Shown: piece after piece, positions 24,946 through 36,565 of the stretch | Numbering within the stretch: the stretch's first letter is position 1 | How the letters are laid out: every line of letters begins with the position of its first letter | Assembly: GCA_039090855.1 (NCBI GenBank) | Contig: CM077012.1 | Coordinates: 143,750,541 to 143,814,540 of the forward strand | Source: Macrothele yani | Taxonomy: Eukaryota; Arthropoda; Arachnida; Araneae; Macrothelidae | Reading direction: 5' to 3' | Length of the DNA stretch: 64,000 nucleotides | Position numbers and translations under genes: made by a program | The notes under the pieces: model-generated | Told to the model about the DNA's origin: nothing | Seen by the model: only the letters and a program-made list of their open reading frames with translations | Database searches by the model: none

Positions 24946-26497
24946 TTTTTGTTGTTGATTTGTGGAACGTTTTATGCATCGTTAGGTGCTTAAATTTATT
25001 TAATACGGCCCGGTGTATAACACCAAGTCAGTATTATGGTTGTTCCTGGAAGGCGATAGTTGAATCATAAGGTGACGGTCACGCCAAAGACAACAATGGT
25101 ATAGTAATAGTTGTTCCCAATTTTTTTTTTTTTTTTTTATGTGGGCACGATACGTGCTGGTTCCGATACTACTCTCACCCAGTATCGATTTGCATGCTCA
25201 GCACAGTGAAGTGCATTATTCTCAACCATTCCTTGAAATTCGGCGTGAAATGAGGGAAGAAGCATAATTATACATGTATAAAAGGCCGTTGAAGTTCAAA
25301 ATTAACCATTTCTTGTTCGTCTTGTTTTCTATCTGCTTTTTGGCGCTCAGTTTCCTGTTCATTACTGTTTCAGTGGTACTTTTCGAATTGGTAAAAGCCA
25401 AATAATCGTATAAGCATCTTCGCGATTGAGGAGAAATTTATCATCAATAACGGATTTTTTACTTTTTTCTTTGCTGATTTATTTACGCTTCTATTTCGTA
25501 GATTCCGTGGCGGCATCTTTCGAAGAAACATGTATTGAAAGATATATAGTTTTACTGCTCCAGAAAGAGATTAGTAGTCTTCAAGAGACGAAATGTAAAA
25601 TATTTTTTTTTTTTTTTTTTAAGGCTAACAATATTCAAATAACGGATGCCAGGCGACTTCTGTAAGATGAGCTCAAACAGCTGCAGCCGACCTCGTGCAG
25701 AACGAAGCTTTGTTAAAATTTATTTTAAAGTTATTGCACTGATTTATCAGTTTTACTCTTATCTGTGACGCTTTCGGGAAACATCCGTGGTTACTAGTAA
25801 TGTGAGTGCTGCATGAATTATCGATACGACGGTATTCGTGCAATATCCTTAGTGAAGCAGATGATTTTCATCTGTGTTTCAGGAAAGAATCTGTAAGCTG
25901 TTTATGTCTGTCTTGTGAGGCATCTGGGAAAGGTCACAAAATTAGATTTCTCCCGAGAGAGAGGGGGGAGAGGGCAAAGAAACAGCTGGTGTTTTATGAA
26001 AGAAAATCTTCACTAAGTTGTAGTCGTTCGCATGTTTTCGCGATCCACGGCACGTGCTGGTCGCGTGTCGTTTACTGCCCATCTTCTCGCCACCCTCGAT
26101 TTTCCAAAATTACCACGTATCTCGGGAGAGATGTCATAGACTTCCGTCTGTATCTGTCTTTCTCTTTTCTCTGTCTTTGACATACTCTTTTAAATCGTAG
26201 TCTATTTTATTAAGTACAATTGTTTTATGATGCATTAGAAATCACATATAAACTTTTGAATTAGGCTGTTTTATTGCTTTTGATTTATTTTCAAGGATTT
26301 ATTTACTCCATGGCAACCATTTTTCTAATGTTAAGCGCGTTAGTTTGTGTTGTGCCGTCAGGTGTAACGCCACCGCTGAGGGACCTAGTTCGACTTCCTG
26401 GGTAACATGGAAATTCTGTAAACGGCTAATGGTACCAAGTTTTGAAGTTTTGTGTGAGCTTGAGTTCCGATTTTGTGCTTTATAACAAATCAGGATG
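24590..26497. other. Non-coding DNA with simple repeats
   Basis: Holds the (ATT)n tract at 24907-24944 and two poly-T runs near 25122-25138 and 25603-25620. No gene recognised. Confidence 0.45.
24907..24944. repeat. (ATT)n microsatellite
   Basis: About 12 uninterrupted ATT units. Confidence 0.95.
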
Positions 26498-26536
26498 TAC
26501 TCCAAATTTAAGGCCAACAAATCTAAATTTGGAGTA
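26498..26536. repeat. Perfect inverted repeat, 13-bp arms, 13-nt loop
   Basis: TACTCCAAATTTA (26498-26510) is followed after 13 nt by its exact reverse complement TAAATTTGGAGTA (26524-26536). Confidence 0.9.
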
Positions 26537-27069
26537 TGTTCTACGGACGTGGGAATTTAGAGGAGGCGCTGCCTCACAGGCTAACGACATGACGCCCGAT
26601 TTGTGCGATTTCGGGGTGCAAGTATTACAAGAAATTGTTAGAAATTCCTCCAACGGCTTAGGAAGTTTTACCTGGTAAATATAAAATAAAGTTTCTTCAA
26701 ACAACTAGAATGTTATAGCAGGTATTTTCTTTTTAAATTTTTTTGCACAACCAAATGCCAGGCTGAAGCCCATGGAAGCTACAAATATATATGAACGCGC
26801 TGAAGTAATTCCTGAAAAGGCGCTGTCGAAAATCTATGCGAGCAGACATTTTTGAAACAACTTCTAAAATCCACATAATTTCAGTGTTTTTCAGTGGCAC
26901 ACGCACGCAAGAGGATAATCAATGATTTGTAGTAGGTGCTAATGGGTAATCAAGCGCGCGGAAAATATTGTTAAACTCGCGCTCAAGACATCTCAGTAAA
27001 TGCCTATCTATCCCCATGAGATCCTTCCTCTCTTCAAGTAGTTGAAAAGGGAGTGAAAAATTCAGGTGT

Positions 27070-27146
27070 AAGACAACAATGTTATTACTACCCTGAGTTT
27101 CCGCTGAAAACACAAGACAACAATGTTATTACTACCCTGAGTTTCC
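27070..27146. repeat. Tandem duplication, 44-bp period
   Basis: A 33-bp segment starting AAGACAACAATGTTATT is present at 27070-27102 and identically at 27114-27146. Confidence 0.9.
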
Positions 27147-28921
27147 CTTACAAATTTGATGTTGGAGCTTTGTGTGATTTGAGTCCGATTTTCACACTGT
27201 TCATACGCTTCAGGTTTTAGAATGAAATGGCGTTTCTTCGATTTCTGGTCGGCTCTTTCTAAATTAAAACTAAATGCGTTGTGAGGTTCATTTTCCACAA
27301 GTTATTCAAGTCTAAATTTTTTTATTCTTTTTAAATGAAATCTGAAAAGCAGTAAAAGAAAAACACGCATAAATTCCTGTTCCAATAAGAATACTGGGAC
27401 ATTTATTTTTTTATGCACAGATTTAAGGGAGAAAATTCATGTCTAAGGCTTTTTGACATCGTACTGCGATTAGAATATACGAAATGGCGTGTTTTGTGGA
27501 TTTGCATTTTCCTTGTACAATTCGACTTACCTGCTGTTGGACTGATTGTTTTTGCTCAGTTAGAAATAACGTTATTTGAAATTTGGAAAACCGAAAGTAC
27601 CGTAAGTAATTTTTATAAATTTTATTAACCATGGGTCGGAACCATGATCCTGCAGCGACATTTCTGTGGCTGTCATTCAGACCATCGTTGCCCACGTCAG
27701 TACTATCTAAAACGTTTCCCGTATGTCTTCGTAAAATTAGTGTGCAGACAGTCTGTATATGAGACGAAGGTAACTACAGTCTAGCCCGTATATACAAGTT
27801 AAAGGGAGAGTTAAAAACATTCGATATGTGTCGTTATAATCCAACAGATAACAAAACGGTCCAGTTTTGGCATATCATCTTATGTCAAGGTAAAACTAGT
27901 CAATCACAAACTGTTTATCAGTTAATCGAGGGTAAATAATGCTTGACAATTAAAACCGATGGTTAGCAATAACAATGTGAATGAGATCTGCAAACAAGTA
28001 AAACTTTTATTAACGTAAAAATTAAAGCAACTGCAGAAAATTTTAAATTTCCCCATATTGGATTTGTGCTGTTAACGTGCGATGTCGAAATTAAGTCAGT
28101 TGTTGCTTGTTTTGTGTGTTAATTTTATTTCAATTTCCTTTAACGCAGTGGTGGAAATGTTTTAAGATCAGTAGTGTAGTGCTAAGTGCTAATTGAAAAA
28201 AGTACAGGAGCGTGCGGTGACTTTACGTCTTCAATACCTTTTCTTCTTAACCCCCCCCCCCCCACCTCTATATTCCGCCTCTTCCCTTTTTACTTACATT
28301 TATAACGTAAGACAATATAGTGATCAGTCGAAGTCAGATTTTCGAATTTACACGTGAATAGATTAATTAAATACCCAATTACAATAACTTCCCCACTCTA
28401 ATATTCCCACTTCAACGTTCTTAACAACAATAGAAAAAAGTTTCAAGGGACTGCCAACTGAGAATCGATTTGGAAACTACCTCTACCTTCAAACAAACAT
28501 GGGACGTTAATTCCGCTAACTGTGCAGTTTTTCTGTTGCATTTTTTTTTTTTTTTTAATTGGGAAAGGAATATATGACATTCGCATTTTAAAAAGAAAAC
28601 ATTATGCTGTACCGTTTCCCAAAACGCGTGCCGGCTAGAAAAAAAAAAAAAAAAAATGTACCGGAACGGCTTTCCGGCCGCACTGCAAAACCGTTCACGG
28701 TGTGAAACAAACTCGAGTTTTTCTAAACTTTCAGTAGCAAGTCTGTTCGAAATTATTTTCTATTGTGGCTTCTTTTTCATCGTTTGACTGATCATTGTTC
28801 TAGACGTGAATGTGCTTCACTCTGTGTACATCTGTGTTTAGCGATTTTACTGAGAGCTCTTCACCCGTGTTCATATAATCGTGGTGGCACTTTTTTCCAT
28901 CCCTCAAATGACTCCCAAGAA
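27147..28921. other. Non-coding DNA, nothing recognised
   Basis: Contains a 13-nt C tract at 28251-28263 and two A/T homopolymers near 28541-28555 and 28640-28656. No gene or element end identified. Confidence 0.45.
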
Positions 28922-29168
28922 CAGTGGGCCGCGGGTGGCCTAGTGGGCAACGTTCCTGTCTGGTTCGATCCCAGGCAAGTACGAACGCTCGATCCACTAA
29001 ATATCCGCCGTGCGTCGGATGGACACGTTAAGCCGTCGGACCCCGGGTACTGGCCCCCCGATAATAAATAAGGGCGTCTTCCTCCCCTTTCTACTTCGCT
29101 TCCGTGTCACTTTCCTATCGGGCGCTCTAGCCCAAATCTCCTAGTTTCCTATTTCTAAGGGTTGTTTA
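28922..29168 (+). mobile_element. tRNA-related SINE, family B
   Basis: A tRNA-like head carries GTGGCCTAGTGGGCAACG (A-box-like) and GGTTCGATCCC (B box, about 28961-28971), closer together than in a normal tRNA. The body includes ACGTTAAGCCGTCGGACCCC, AATAAATAAGGGCGT and TAGCCCAAATCTCCTAG. The body reappears in the opposite orientation at 32083-32228, which establishes it as a dispersed repeat. No target duplication could be defined. Confidence 0.7.
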
Positions 29169-29259
29169 AGACCTGGGATCAGACACTCCGTTCCCGAAAT
29201 CCTCTACATATGATCATTTGATCCCAAGAACGAACCTCACAACGTTCAACGTAGAACTC

Positions 29260-29580
29260 CTAAGTTTCGTCATCTTTATCGCTTTCGTTTCGTCTAACTT
29301 CGATTTCATTAGCAGATAAGTCTCCAACGTTCACCTGAAAGACTTTCCTATAAAAGACATGTTCTAGCGGTTTTGAACTGTTTCTTTTGAAGCAGCTTTT
29401 CAAACCCAGTTTAGCATATCGTATGCTTTCTAACGTCAATAATTGTTGTTTCATCATTTTGTAAATTAGAACTTTTCCGCAAAGAACTTTAATATTTTCT
29501 ATTATTTTCTGATCCATTGGCTGCAACATGATTTTGTAGTGTTAGGGAAAAGACAGCGAACAGTTGGCGTTTTTAAAACC
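29260..29580 (-). pseudogene. Tigger/pogo-type transposase, C-terminal fragment
   Basis: The minus strand reads LFPNTTKS and then, one frame over, LQPMDQKIIENIKVLCGK. This is the conserved L-P-P-N-T-T-S-L-L-Q-P-M-D-Q motif around the last catalytic residue of Tigger/pogo transposases. A poorly conserved C-terminal tail follows, ending in a stop near 29260. The frameshift lies between PNTTKS and LQPMDQ at about 29528-29535. The matching N terminus of the same type of enzyme lies on the same strand at 33101-33233, so both may belong to one element split by later insertions and deletion. Confidence 0.8.
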
Positions 29581-29780
29581 ACATTAGTTGTGTGAGCCGT
29601 ACAAATGGACCTTATTCACCTCGCATCGCATCATGTGAAATACGTTCGGTGGTTGCGGCCCAGCAATGATTAGTTTGTCCGTTTTCCCATTGCTTAACAA
29701 GAAGTTACGGTGCAGGGTTTCAGGAAAATCACTATTTTCCATATATTTATTAACAACATGCCTAACTTTTGCTGATAATA

Positions 29781-30060
29781 CAGGGTGTCGACAAATAATT
29801 GGAGCGGTTTCACGATTTTATTGTAGGTATATTGTTTGACATATGATCACGAAAACTTTACAATTGCGTATAACAATGCACAAAGGTTTTTTGGGGCATA
29901 ATACGGGTGCTCAATATGCGCCCCTTGAGTGATTCTGTAAACATCAACTCTGTAATCAAATTCCTCCCACACGCAAGTTAGCACATCTCTATCAATCTGA
30001 GCAAAGGCATTGATGCGAGCCATCACCCCTAATAGCTTAGCAGGCCCGCGCACCGGTTTG
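29781..30060 (-). mobile_element. 3' end of a mariner-like transposon
   Basis: The outer end ACAGGGTGTCGACAAATAATTGGAG at 29781 resembles the ACAGGGTG ends of the mariner-like element at 60300. The minus strand encodes QIDRDVLTCVWEEFDYRVDV followed by YRITQGAHIEH, a C terminus typical of mariner-like transposases with an ending near G-A-H-I-E-H. It is 5' truncated: neither catalytic block nor left-hand inverted repeat is present. Confidence 0.65.
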
Positions 30061-31500
30061 TGACGTCACTAGAGAAGTCCGTAGTCGCGGAGAGGGAGCA
30101 TTACGGCGATGTGCGAAACGAACGCGTCTTTACGTACACCAACTAACCAGTTCGTGCGTTCTTTTAGAGTTTCACTGCATTTAAATTAGAACTTCTGTGT
30201 TGGTTTTTAAATAACTGCAGAGTTAACACGTTTATTTTATAATCTTTTAAAATACAGATGAAAAAGAAATTACAGCGTAAAATTTAGCGTAGCAATAATT
30301 TCGACTTGAAAAGGGTAAGCAAGACAGATTCGTCAACTTAATGCAAGCATCGCTGTCATTCACTAGAAGTGATAAACCATTCCTATAATCAAAATTATAA
30401 ACTGTTGTCGTAGTTTCCCTTGAAGTTATAGTTTCTTTATAGTTAACCGAATGATTCCTGTACTTGTGAAAAAATCGTTCTTGTACTTGAAAGATTAGTT
30501 TGAGGGTCCATTACGAAGTATCGCAGTCGTTTCAAAAGATGTCGATTGACATATTTAAGGAATCAGATTTTTCATTCATTGCAAACTTATGACTATGAAA
30601 ATTTTAGTAATGAAATAATTCCTTTAGTGAAAATGTATTTATATGCAATCCGTGATCACTAATGTGTAAAAAAAGGTCAAGAAAAACTGATTTTTTTTCC
30701 TGTGTTTTTTAATTATTACCAAAGGCTCAATAAAACACGTTTTAACATACATACAGTGAATTGCTGCTTGATCCACTGATTGCATCAAATAAATTATGCA
30801 ATTGCTACATTATTAAACGTACAATAATGACATAACAAGTTTTCCTAATTTTAGTACCATCTAGTTACGTGTTTGGACAACTTCATTTTGATAAGCAAAT
30901 ATAAAGTTTATAATTTTTGTCTTCCAGAGCACTATTTCAAAAAAGTTACCTTGTCAAAGTTCAACACATCTGTATTAAGTATATTAGTAGCATTAAGCAA
31001 AACTATTTGGATCCACAATATAAGCATTTCTTTTTATCTGGAAAAATACTAGTAACTTATTGGCAGAAATTTCCTGAAATTTGATTTTCAAGAAGTATTC
31101 AGGAAAACTGCCAATGTACATATAATTATGGTTGTGTAGTTCTTTGTGTATCACAAGCACAATTTGATTAAGTGTCCGTTAGCTGTTCCTTGAAGAATTT
31201 CAAAGACACGTTTCTAAGAAAATCTGAAATTTGTTCCAATAATTTCTTAAAGTATTTTTTCAGATAATTATTATATTTTTTGAGAACCTGACAAATGCAC
31301 ATGCAGTTATATTACTGAATAAATCTAAGCGATTGTTTTGGTACTATAGGATGTATTTTAAAAGATGTACATGTTTCATTATAAATTGACTAACTTGATG
31401 TACCATTTTCTCAAACTATAAAAAGCAATGGTATAAAATTCATCTTTGGTGAATCCCCAGCATTGCGCGGGGCTCCAAAGAAGCAACCTGCCAGGTGGTT
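30061..31500. other. Non-coding DNA, nothing recognised
   Basis: The first 120 bp (about 30050-30180) are rich in CpG and contain TGACGTCA-like sequence. The rest is AT-rich. No exon or element identified. Confidence 0.4.
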
Positions 31501-31537
31501 TGGCAGTTTGTCGTAAGTGAGTCTGGAGAATTTCGAG

Positions 31538-31608
31538 GCCGCTGTGGTGCAGTGGAAGCATGTTCGGTGCGTAACTGGAAGACTCTGGGTTCGATTTCCG
31601 GTGGCGGA
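31538..31608 (+). pseudogene. tRNA-like sequence resembling initiator tRNA-Met
   Basis: The 71 nt fold as a cloverleaf on paper: acceptor pairing at 6 of 7 positions, D stem GTGC/GCAT with loop AGTGGAA, a five-pair anticodon stem with loop TGCGTAA, and T arm CTGGG TTCGATT TCCGG. The D arm and anticodon region (GCAGTGGAAGC..G..GG....TAAC) resemble animal initiator tRNA-Met. However, the anticodon position reads CGT rather than CAT and the base before it is G. The 8-bp GAGAATTT flanks the insertion (31526-31533 and 31613-31620). I read it as a retroposed tRNA pseudogene or a SINE head, not a working tRNA. Confidence 0.6.
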
Positions 31609-31639
31609 CGATGAGAATTTTTCCGTGACTCACTTATAA

Positions 31640-32082
31640 ACGTGGAATTAGCGATGACTTCTATTTGATGTTCCTAATTAACGTCATTTACGTCAACTGT
31701 GTGTTTACCTGTTAACCCAGGTTTTTTTGTAACTACTGGATCGTTTCGAGGGAAACAGTGAAAAATTATGTTTCACCGTTTCGTATTCCTGCAGGTATAT
31801 TGGCACGTAGCAACAGCGCAGAAAGCCATTGTACGAAAACGATGTACTAAAGAAATTAAATAAAAAAATTCGATGTCAGATATACAACCAAATAAACGGC
31901 AGATAGCGAATGCAACAAACGTGGGTTAACAGCATCCACCGAGCACTTTACATCGCGCACTGACAAGTGACGTGCATCCCTGTGACGTCAGTGAGCGGCA
32001 CAGGCGAGGATCACTTAAACGACTAGAAATACAAAGCGATGAGCCAGCCCTTGTTACTAAGCCCTGCCTTAGATATAGGAAG
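31640..32082. other. Non-coding DNA, nothing recognised
   Basis: No gene or element recognised; TGACGT words recur around 31965-31990. Confidence 0.4.
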
Positions 32083-32228
32083 CTAGGAGATTTGGGCTAG
32101 AATGCCAGATAGGAAAGTCACTCGGAAGTGATGTAGAAAGGGGAGGAGCACGCCCTTATTTATTGCCGGGATGCGAGTACCCGGGGTCCGACGGCTTAAC
32201 GTGCCCAGGCGCGTTAATGAGTGAAGCA
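32083..32228 (-). mobile_element. SINE family B body, inverted copy
   Basis: This is the reverse complement of the body at about 29010-29160, sharing CCGACGGCTTAACGTG, CGCCCTTATTTATTG and CTAGGAGATTTGGGCTA with indels. The tRNA-like head is not preserved, so it is a fragment. Confidence 0.75.
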
Positions 32229-32250
32229 CAAGATTAAAGGTGTGTTTGCA

Positions 32251-32744
32251 GGTAGCCCCAGACAGGAAAGATTAACTCGGAAATCCGATAGTGAAGTATT
32301 TCGGAAGAAAGAACGGACGCACTTTTACTTTGGTAATGGAAGCGAGGCAGACGGGACTGGCGTTTTGCAAAGGGCGGTCGGTTCTGGGAGTTGACGCCAG
32401 AGACCATTTTTTTTCCGGACAACGATTGATATCGGATCGCGTTAATAGCAGCGACGGTTTACGGTTGACACCTAGTTCGGGTCTAGTATCGATAGCACTG
32501 ACGGTAGCCCCAGGCAGGAAAGATTAAGTCAGAAATCCGATAAGAAGAAAGAACGGACGCACTTTTTACTTTGGTAATGGAAGCGAGGCAGACGGAACCG
32601 GAGTTTTGCAAAGTTCGGTCGGGTCTGGGAGTTGACGTCAGAGCCCATTTTTTTTTCGGACAACGATTTATATCGGATCGCGTTAGTAGCAGCGACGGTT
32701 TACGGTTGACACCGAGTTCGGGTCTAGTATCGATAGCATTGACG
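32251..32744. repeat. Tandem duplication of a 252-bp unit
   Basis: Unit 1 (32251-32502) and unit 2 (32503-32744) are highly similar. Both start GGTAGCCCCAG.CAGGAAAGA and end with GTATCGATAGCA.TGACGG. Unit 2 lacks about 12 bp (TGAAGTATTTCGG region) and differs by a few substitutions. CpG-rich, unknown origin; GTAGCCCC also appears at the 5' side of the pogo relic at 21.39 kb. Confidence 0.9.
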
Positions 32745-32993
32745 GAACGAAGTCAAATAAAACATTCCATTAACCAGCCCTAGAGAAATCCCAAGCCACA
32801 TCATTTTAGCGAAATAAACTGTTTGTCTTTGTTAGTGTTAAAAAAGGACACGACTTCCATTTTTCTTCGAGTACGTGATTCAATTTTGGGAAACGAACCA
32901 AAACAAAATTATGTGACTGCTCTCGCTGGATCAGTGTTATGTTGAGTAAGAGCTAGAAAGGAGCGATGGTCGTTGCAGTTATAACAATATACT

Positions 32994-33041
32994 GTAATAA
33001 AAGTTATGTGAAACTAGTGTAATAAAAGTTATGTGAACTAG
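32994..33041. repeat. Tandem duplication, 25-bp period
   Basis: GTAATAAAAGTTATGTGAA followed by ACTAG occurs at 32994-33018 and 33019-33041. Confidence 0.9.
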
Positions 33042-33100
33042 CACGAATTTCTTTTGCCTTCTTCACAATTTCACGGATAGAATATTCGTTTTTACCGTAG

Positions 33101-33233
33101 ATCACAACACTCGAATTTTTTCATTCCTTATTAAGTCGAGAACGTTCATCTTTTCACTTAAAGATAGCACTTTACGATTTCTCTTTGTTATAGCCAAATT
33201 GCCAGCATCACTACTCTTGAGCTTTGGGGCCAT
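33101..33233 (-). pseudogene. Tigger-type transposase, N-terminal fragment
   Basis: From the start codon at 33231-33233 the minus strand reads MAPKLKSSDAGNLAITKRNR, then KVLSLSEKMNVLDLIRNE, the start of Tigger-type proteins (MAPK.., then a K-V-L-S-L-S-E-K helix-turn-helix). After a stop at about 33101 another frame continues YGKNEYSIREIVKKAKEI, the recognition helix of the same domain. The CENP-B-type domain and catalytic core are not found downstream, where the tandem duplication and SINE fragment lie. Confidence 0.85.
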
Positions 33234-33437
33234 TATTAAGTTAAAATAAGGGTTAGTTGAACGTAAACACTGCATTACCCCGACAGTTGGTCAGATAAAT
33301 GAGACTGCTGACGGTTCATGACCCGAGCGGGACAGAGCGAGACGGCGCGAGATTTTATCACGCTACGAAGAACGGCGTGCAATTAAAAATTTACGAGTTG
33401 TTAATTTCCGGAATTTTCAATTTAATATTTTCGGAAC

Positions 33438-33473
33438 GCGGGTAACTGAAACCGCGGATAAGGGGGTACTACT
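33438..33473. repeat. Tigger-like terminal inverted repeat
   Basis: The sequence GGTAACTGAAACCGCGGATA followed by AGGGGGTACTACTA, next to TA, has the form of Tigger/pogo ends (complement beginning AGTAGTACCCCCTTATCCGC). It lies about 200 bp upstream of the N-terminal fragment on the minus strand, the expected position of the 5' end. No partner end was found left of 29260. Confidence 0.7.
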
Positions 33474-34536
33474 ATATTGGATTTAACTAATTTATATGTG
33501 GTTGTGAAGATGGGGGAGGATATACAAATTGGTGGAAAAGGGTCAACAACAATATGATATCTTGAAATACAAACGCATGTCTCTTCAAGAAAATTCAATA
33601 TGTACTCACCATATGTAAAGTCTTGCTTGAAATTATTTACGAAGGCTCCTTTAATGATAGATTTCTTTTAACATTAATTAGGAGACATTCACGGTTGTGC
33701 GCATCTCTTACCAAATCGTTCAGTTCACACTCATTATTGCAGTTTGAAACCACATTTCGTTGTTCTGTTTGTTTTGAGAAGTTAATTGTGCATGTTCGAT
33801 GTTTTACTCTCAGTTGAAGTAAGTAAAAATCTAGTGTGTGTTCTGTTACATGAACTTCATGTGCCACCACAAATGTACATCCGTTATTGATTTGTGAAAC
33901 TCCATCGATTTCTTAAAAGAGTGCATTCTTATTTTGTATGTGTTCATGAGCAGGTGGAGCTCAAAGAAGCATTTAACAGAAAGTGAATTTTCATTGCATT
34001 GTTGCGGTTTCAAGAAAGTAGCGTGGTTTTAAAGGGATCGTTGTTGTTTTTCTTTTTAATTCCAAAAGTTGCTGTAATTAATAAAATCTGCAAATTAAAA
34101 ATTGAATGAAAATGTAATGCGAAAAATTTCGTGAGGAACCGTTGCGCTACAGTGTATCTTTTGAATTTCTGCAAATTCCTGGGCCATAAGCAGGTGCAGG
34201 AATCACGATTTCAGCACTTATGTATTTTTATTTTTCACTAACTAGAAGTAAGCTTCCGGTGGATGCAGCGCGTAAATTAATAACTCCTTTTGGTGGGTTT
34301 CATTTATTTCAGTTCTTCATCGAAAGTAGCTATATCCAGAGCTGAAAATGAAAGAAGAATTCGGTTACCACTTTATTTCTTTTGTTTCGGTCACTATCTA
34401 TGGCTTCATCTGCCTTCCTCTGTTTCTCATTCCTTAAAGGTTCGTAATCTATTATTTTCCTACGTATTCGTTTCTTTGGCATTCTTTCAAGGCGTGTCCT
34501 GTACTTTCGTATTAATTTGTCTCTAAAACTTACCCC
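33474..34536. other. Non-coding DNA, nothing recognised
   Basis: No exon, RNA or element end recognised. Confidence 0.45.
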
Positions 34537-34621
34537 TATGTGAATTTAATCTGGCTTATTATCCTACCCTTATCGATATTTATGTGAATTTAATCTGGCA
34601 TATTTATCCTACCCTTATCGA
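34537..34621. repeat. Tandem duplication, 44-bp period
   Basis: A segment starting TATGTGAATTTAATCTGGC and ending CCTACCCTTATCGA occurs at about 34537-34577 and 34581-34621 with a few differences. Confidence 0.9.
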
Positions 34622-36439
34622 ATTGATGGTGACCAACAGCTCTTCAGAAATTTTATGTTATTACTGTTGCCGTATTGTATTTTGTTACTAAGGTAACTAC
34701 ATTTATATAGTTTTCATGAGGTGGTGATCACAGTTGAGCTGCATTTGGAAAAGAGCTTGAATGAAGCCCAGTTGTGATATAGGCATTCAAGTTATGGTGC
34801 CAAATGAAAGCGAAATACAAAATTTTAAAGTTTTTAAACTTACCATAATTTTATGGGTGTGCGTAAATCATACAGTTTAAATAAATGATACAGTTTAAAA
34901 AAGTTCGTTCGTACGTGCGTCGTACATTCAGGAGCGGATTCACAAGCAGCGCGTGAGGGGGGGAGGCACATACATTAACTGGCAGAGCTGTTGCTCCTTG
35001 GCATTTAACGGCTTTTTAAAAACTTTTTCAATCAATAAAATTGCGCTAAATATTTAGATCATAAAGGGAGGAAAACAACTGGAAAATCAGTACTACTATT
35101 TACCTGGTGTTCAGTTGCCTGCTTTGCGAGGAAACTATATCTCCGTGCTTTTTAAATATGAAGTCTGGGTAGAATCTTTCAAGATGAATTTGAACATTTC
35201 TATTCGGACGATTTTATTCAGTAGAAAAATTTCCAGCTTGAATCATCGAATGATGCCTAAGAAATATGACCGGTAAATTTTCGATAAAATATTAGTTTAT
35301 TCTTTCGCAGTGCATGATATCCTCGTCTTTTGAAAGGAACTTCCATTTACGTCACTTCATCAAGTCATTCCTGCGCCATGCATAGTCTTAATGGCAATTT
35401 TTTTTTGTCTGCTCTCTCTCTCTCTCGCGCGCTCTCTCTCACAAGCTAGAACAGAACATTTTATATCCAAATTCACAGAAAATTTTATTCGTTATTAAAA
35501 ACGTTTACTAAAATCCGTGGGTTTTTACTACTATAATTTCACAAAAAAATACATTATTTAACATCTTGGGCACACCCATGTTGGATCCGCTACTGTTTAC
35601 ATTTTCAATAATGTGTGGTTTTTGCTGTTTTTGAAATTATTTTCTGTTACGAAAACAGGAGTAAGTGTGAGAAATAGGTTTCGGGAATGCCTGGGGTATT
35701 GTATTTTCCTCAACTTTTGACGTTATTAAAAGTAGGCGATTCATATAAATTTTTTTCGATTATCTACTTGGTGCGTTTAATGTTTATTCCGAGAAAGCAA
35801 TCCAGTATTGTATAAATAGATCGGAAGTTTGAAATCCATCCATTATACAGAAAAGGGAATAGTCAGTCCTAGGTTTATCTCATGTCATCGTATCTAAGAT
35901 TGTTTTTACTTGATTGTCTAAGTTCTACCGACGTCTTCCATTGGGATAACACATTTTCCTTTCCGACTTCCACTTCGCTTTCTGGATTGTGATTTTTTTT
36001 AAAATGGAAAGATGCTTGGGGAACGGAGATTTTTTTTATATAAAATAGTTATTAGGAATGCATTTTTAAAAATCCCATTTGTTTGAATTGGGCTTTTGTT
36101 GTTTCGTTTCAAAATTGTGCGACAGACTGCAATCTCAAACGAATCTGGTTTTACGCTATAAAGCGACATATTGGAGGGGAAAATAACAGCGAATGGATCA
36201 AAGTGCCTATAGTTAGCCCCCTCATTGTTGCTGCCTCTTAAATCCGGAATAGTTCTCCGTTCTATTTTCGGCCCAAAGATTCAGTCGAATTTGCGTCTGT
36301 CTCTCTGTATTTCTGCATGCCAAGAAAGAGACGTTTAGTCCCCGCTTGGCAAGAAAGATGGAGCTTGCACATTTGTTTAGTCCCGTGATTGGCTTGGAAA
36401 AACATCGTCTGCCAGATCTTCTTGGAATCCAGCCACTCT
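34622..36439. other. Non-coding DNA, nothing recognised
   Basis: Contains a short interrupted TC/CG tract at 35408-35440. No gene recognised. Confidence 0.45.
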
Positions 36440-36565
36440 CACGTTTTGCCCAGATTAGCATGTGACTCAGTGCGGCCAATCAAACGTCAGGTAGGAAGAT
36501 AGACATGTTCGCTTCAGCAGTTTATCTACCTTCCAATGTCTGGATAACCCTTTGAGCTCGTTTGC
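36440..36565 (+). promoter_or_regulatory. Possible promoter upstream of a candidate first exon
   Basis: The block contains CATGTGACTCAG (an AP-1-like TGACTCA), GGCCAATCA (CCAAT box) and ACGTCA (CRE half-site) within 35 bp at about 36460-36490, just before the candidate exon. There is no clear TATA box. Such words occur by chance, so this stands only as a pointer. Confidence 0.2.

Noticed and set aside
29600..29720. Further Tigger catalytic-core sequence upstream of the PNTT block
   Set aside because: Some words look compatible but no acidic motif could be read with confidence, so it was left out of the pseudogene call.
36222..36479. 85-codon minus-strand frame as a gene
   Set aside because: No recognisable motif or splice context; it overlaps the possible promoter block.
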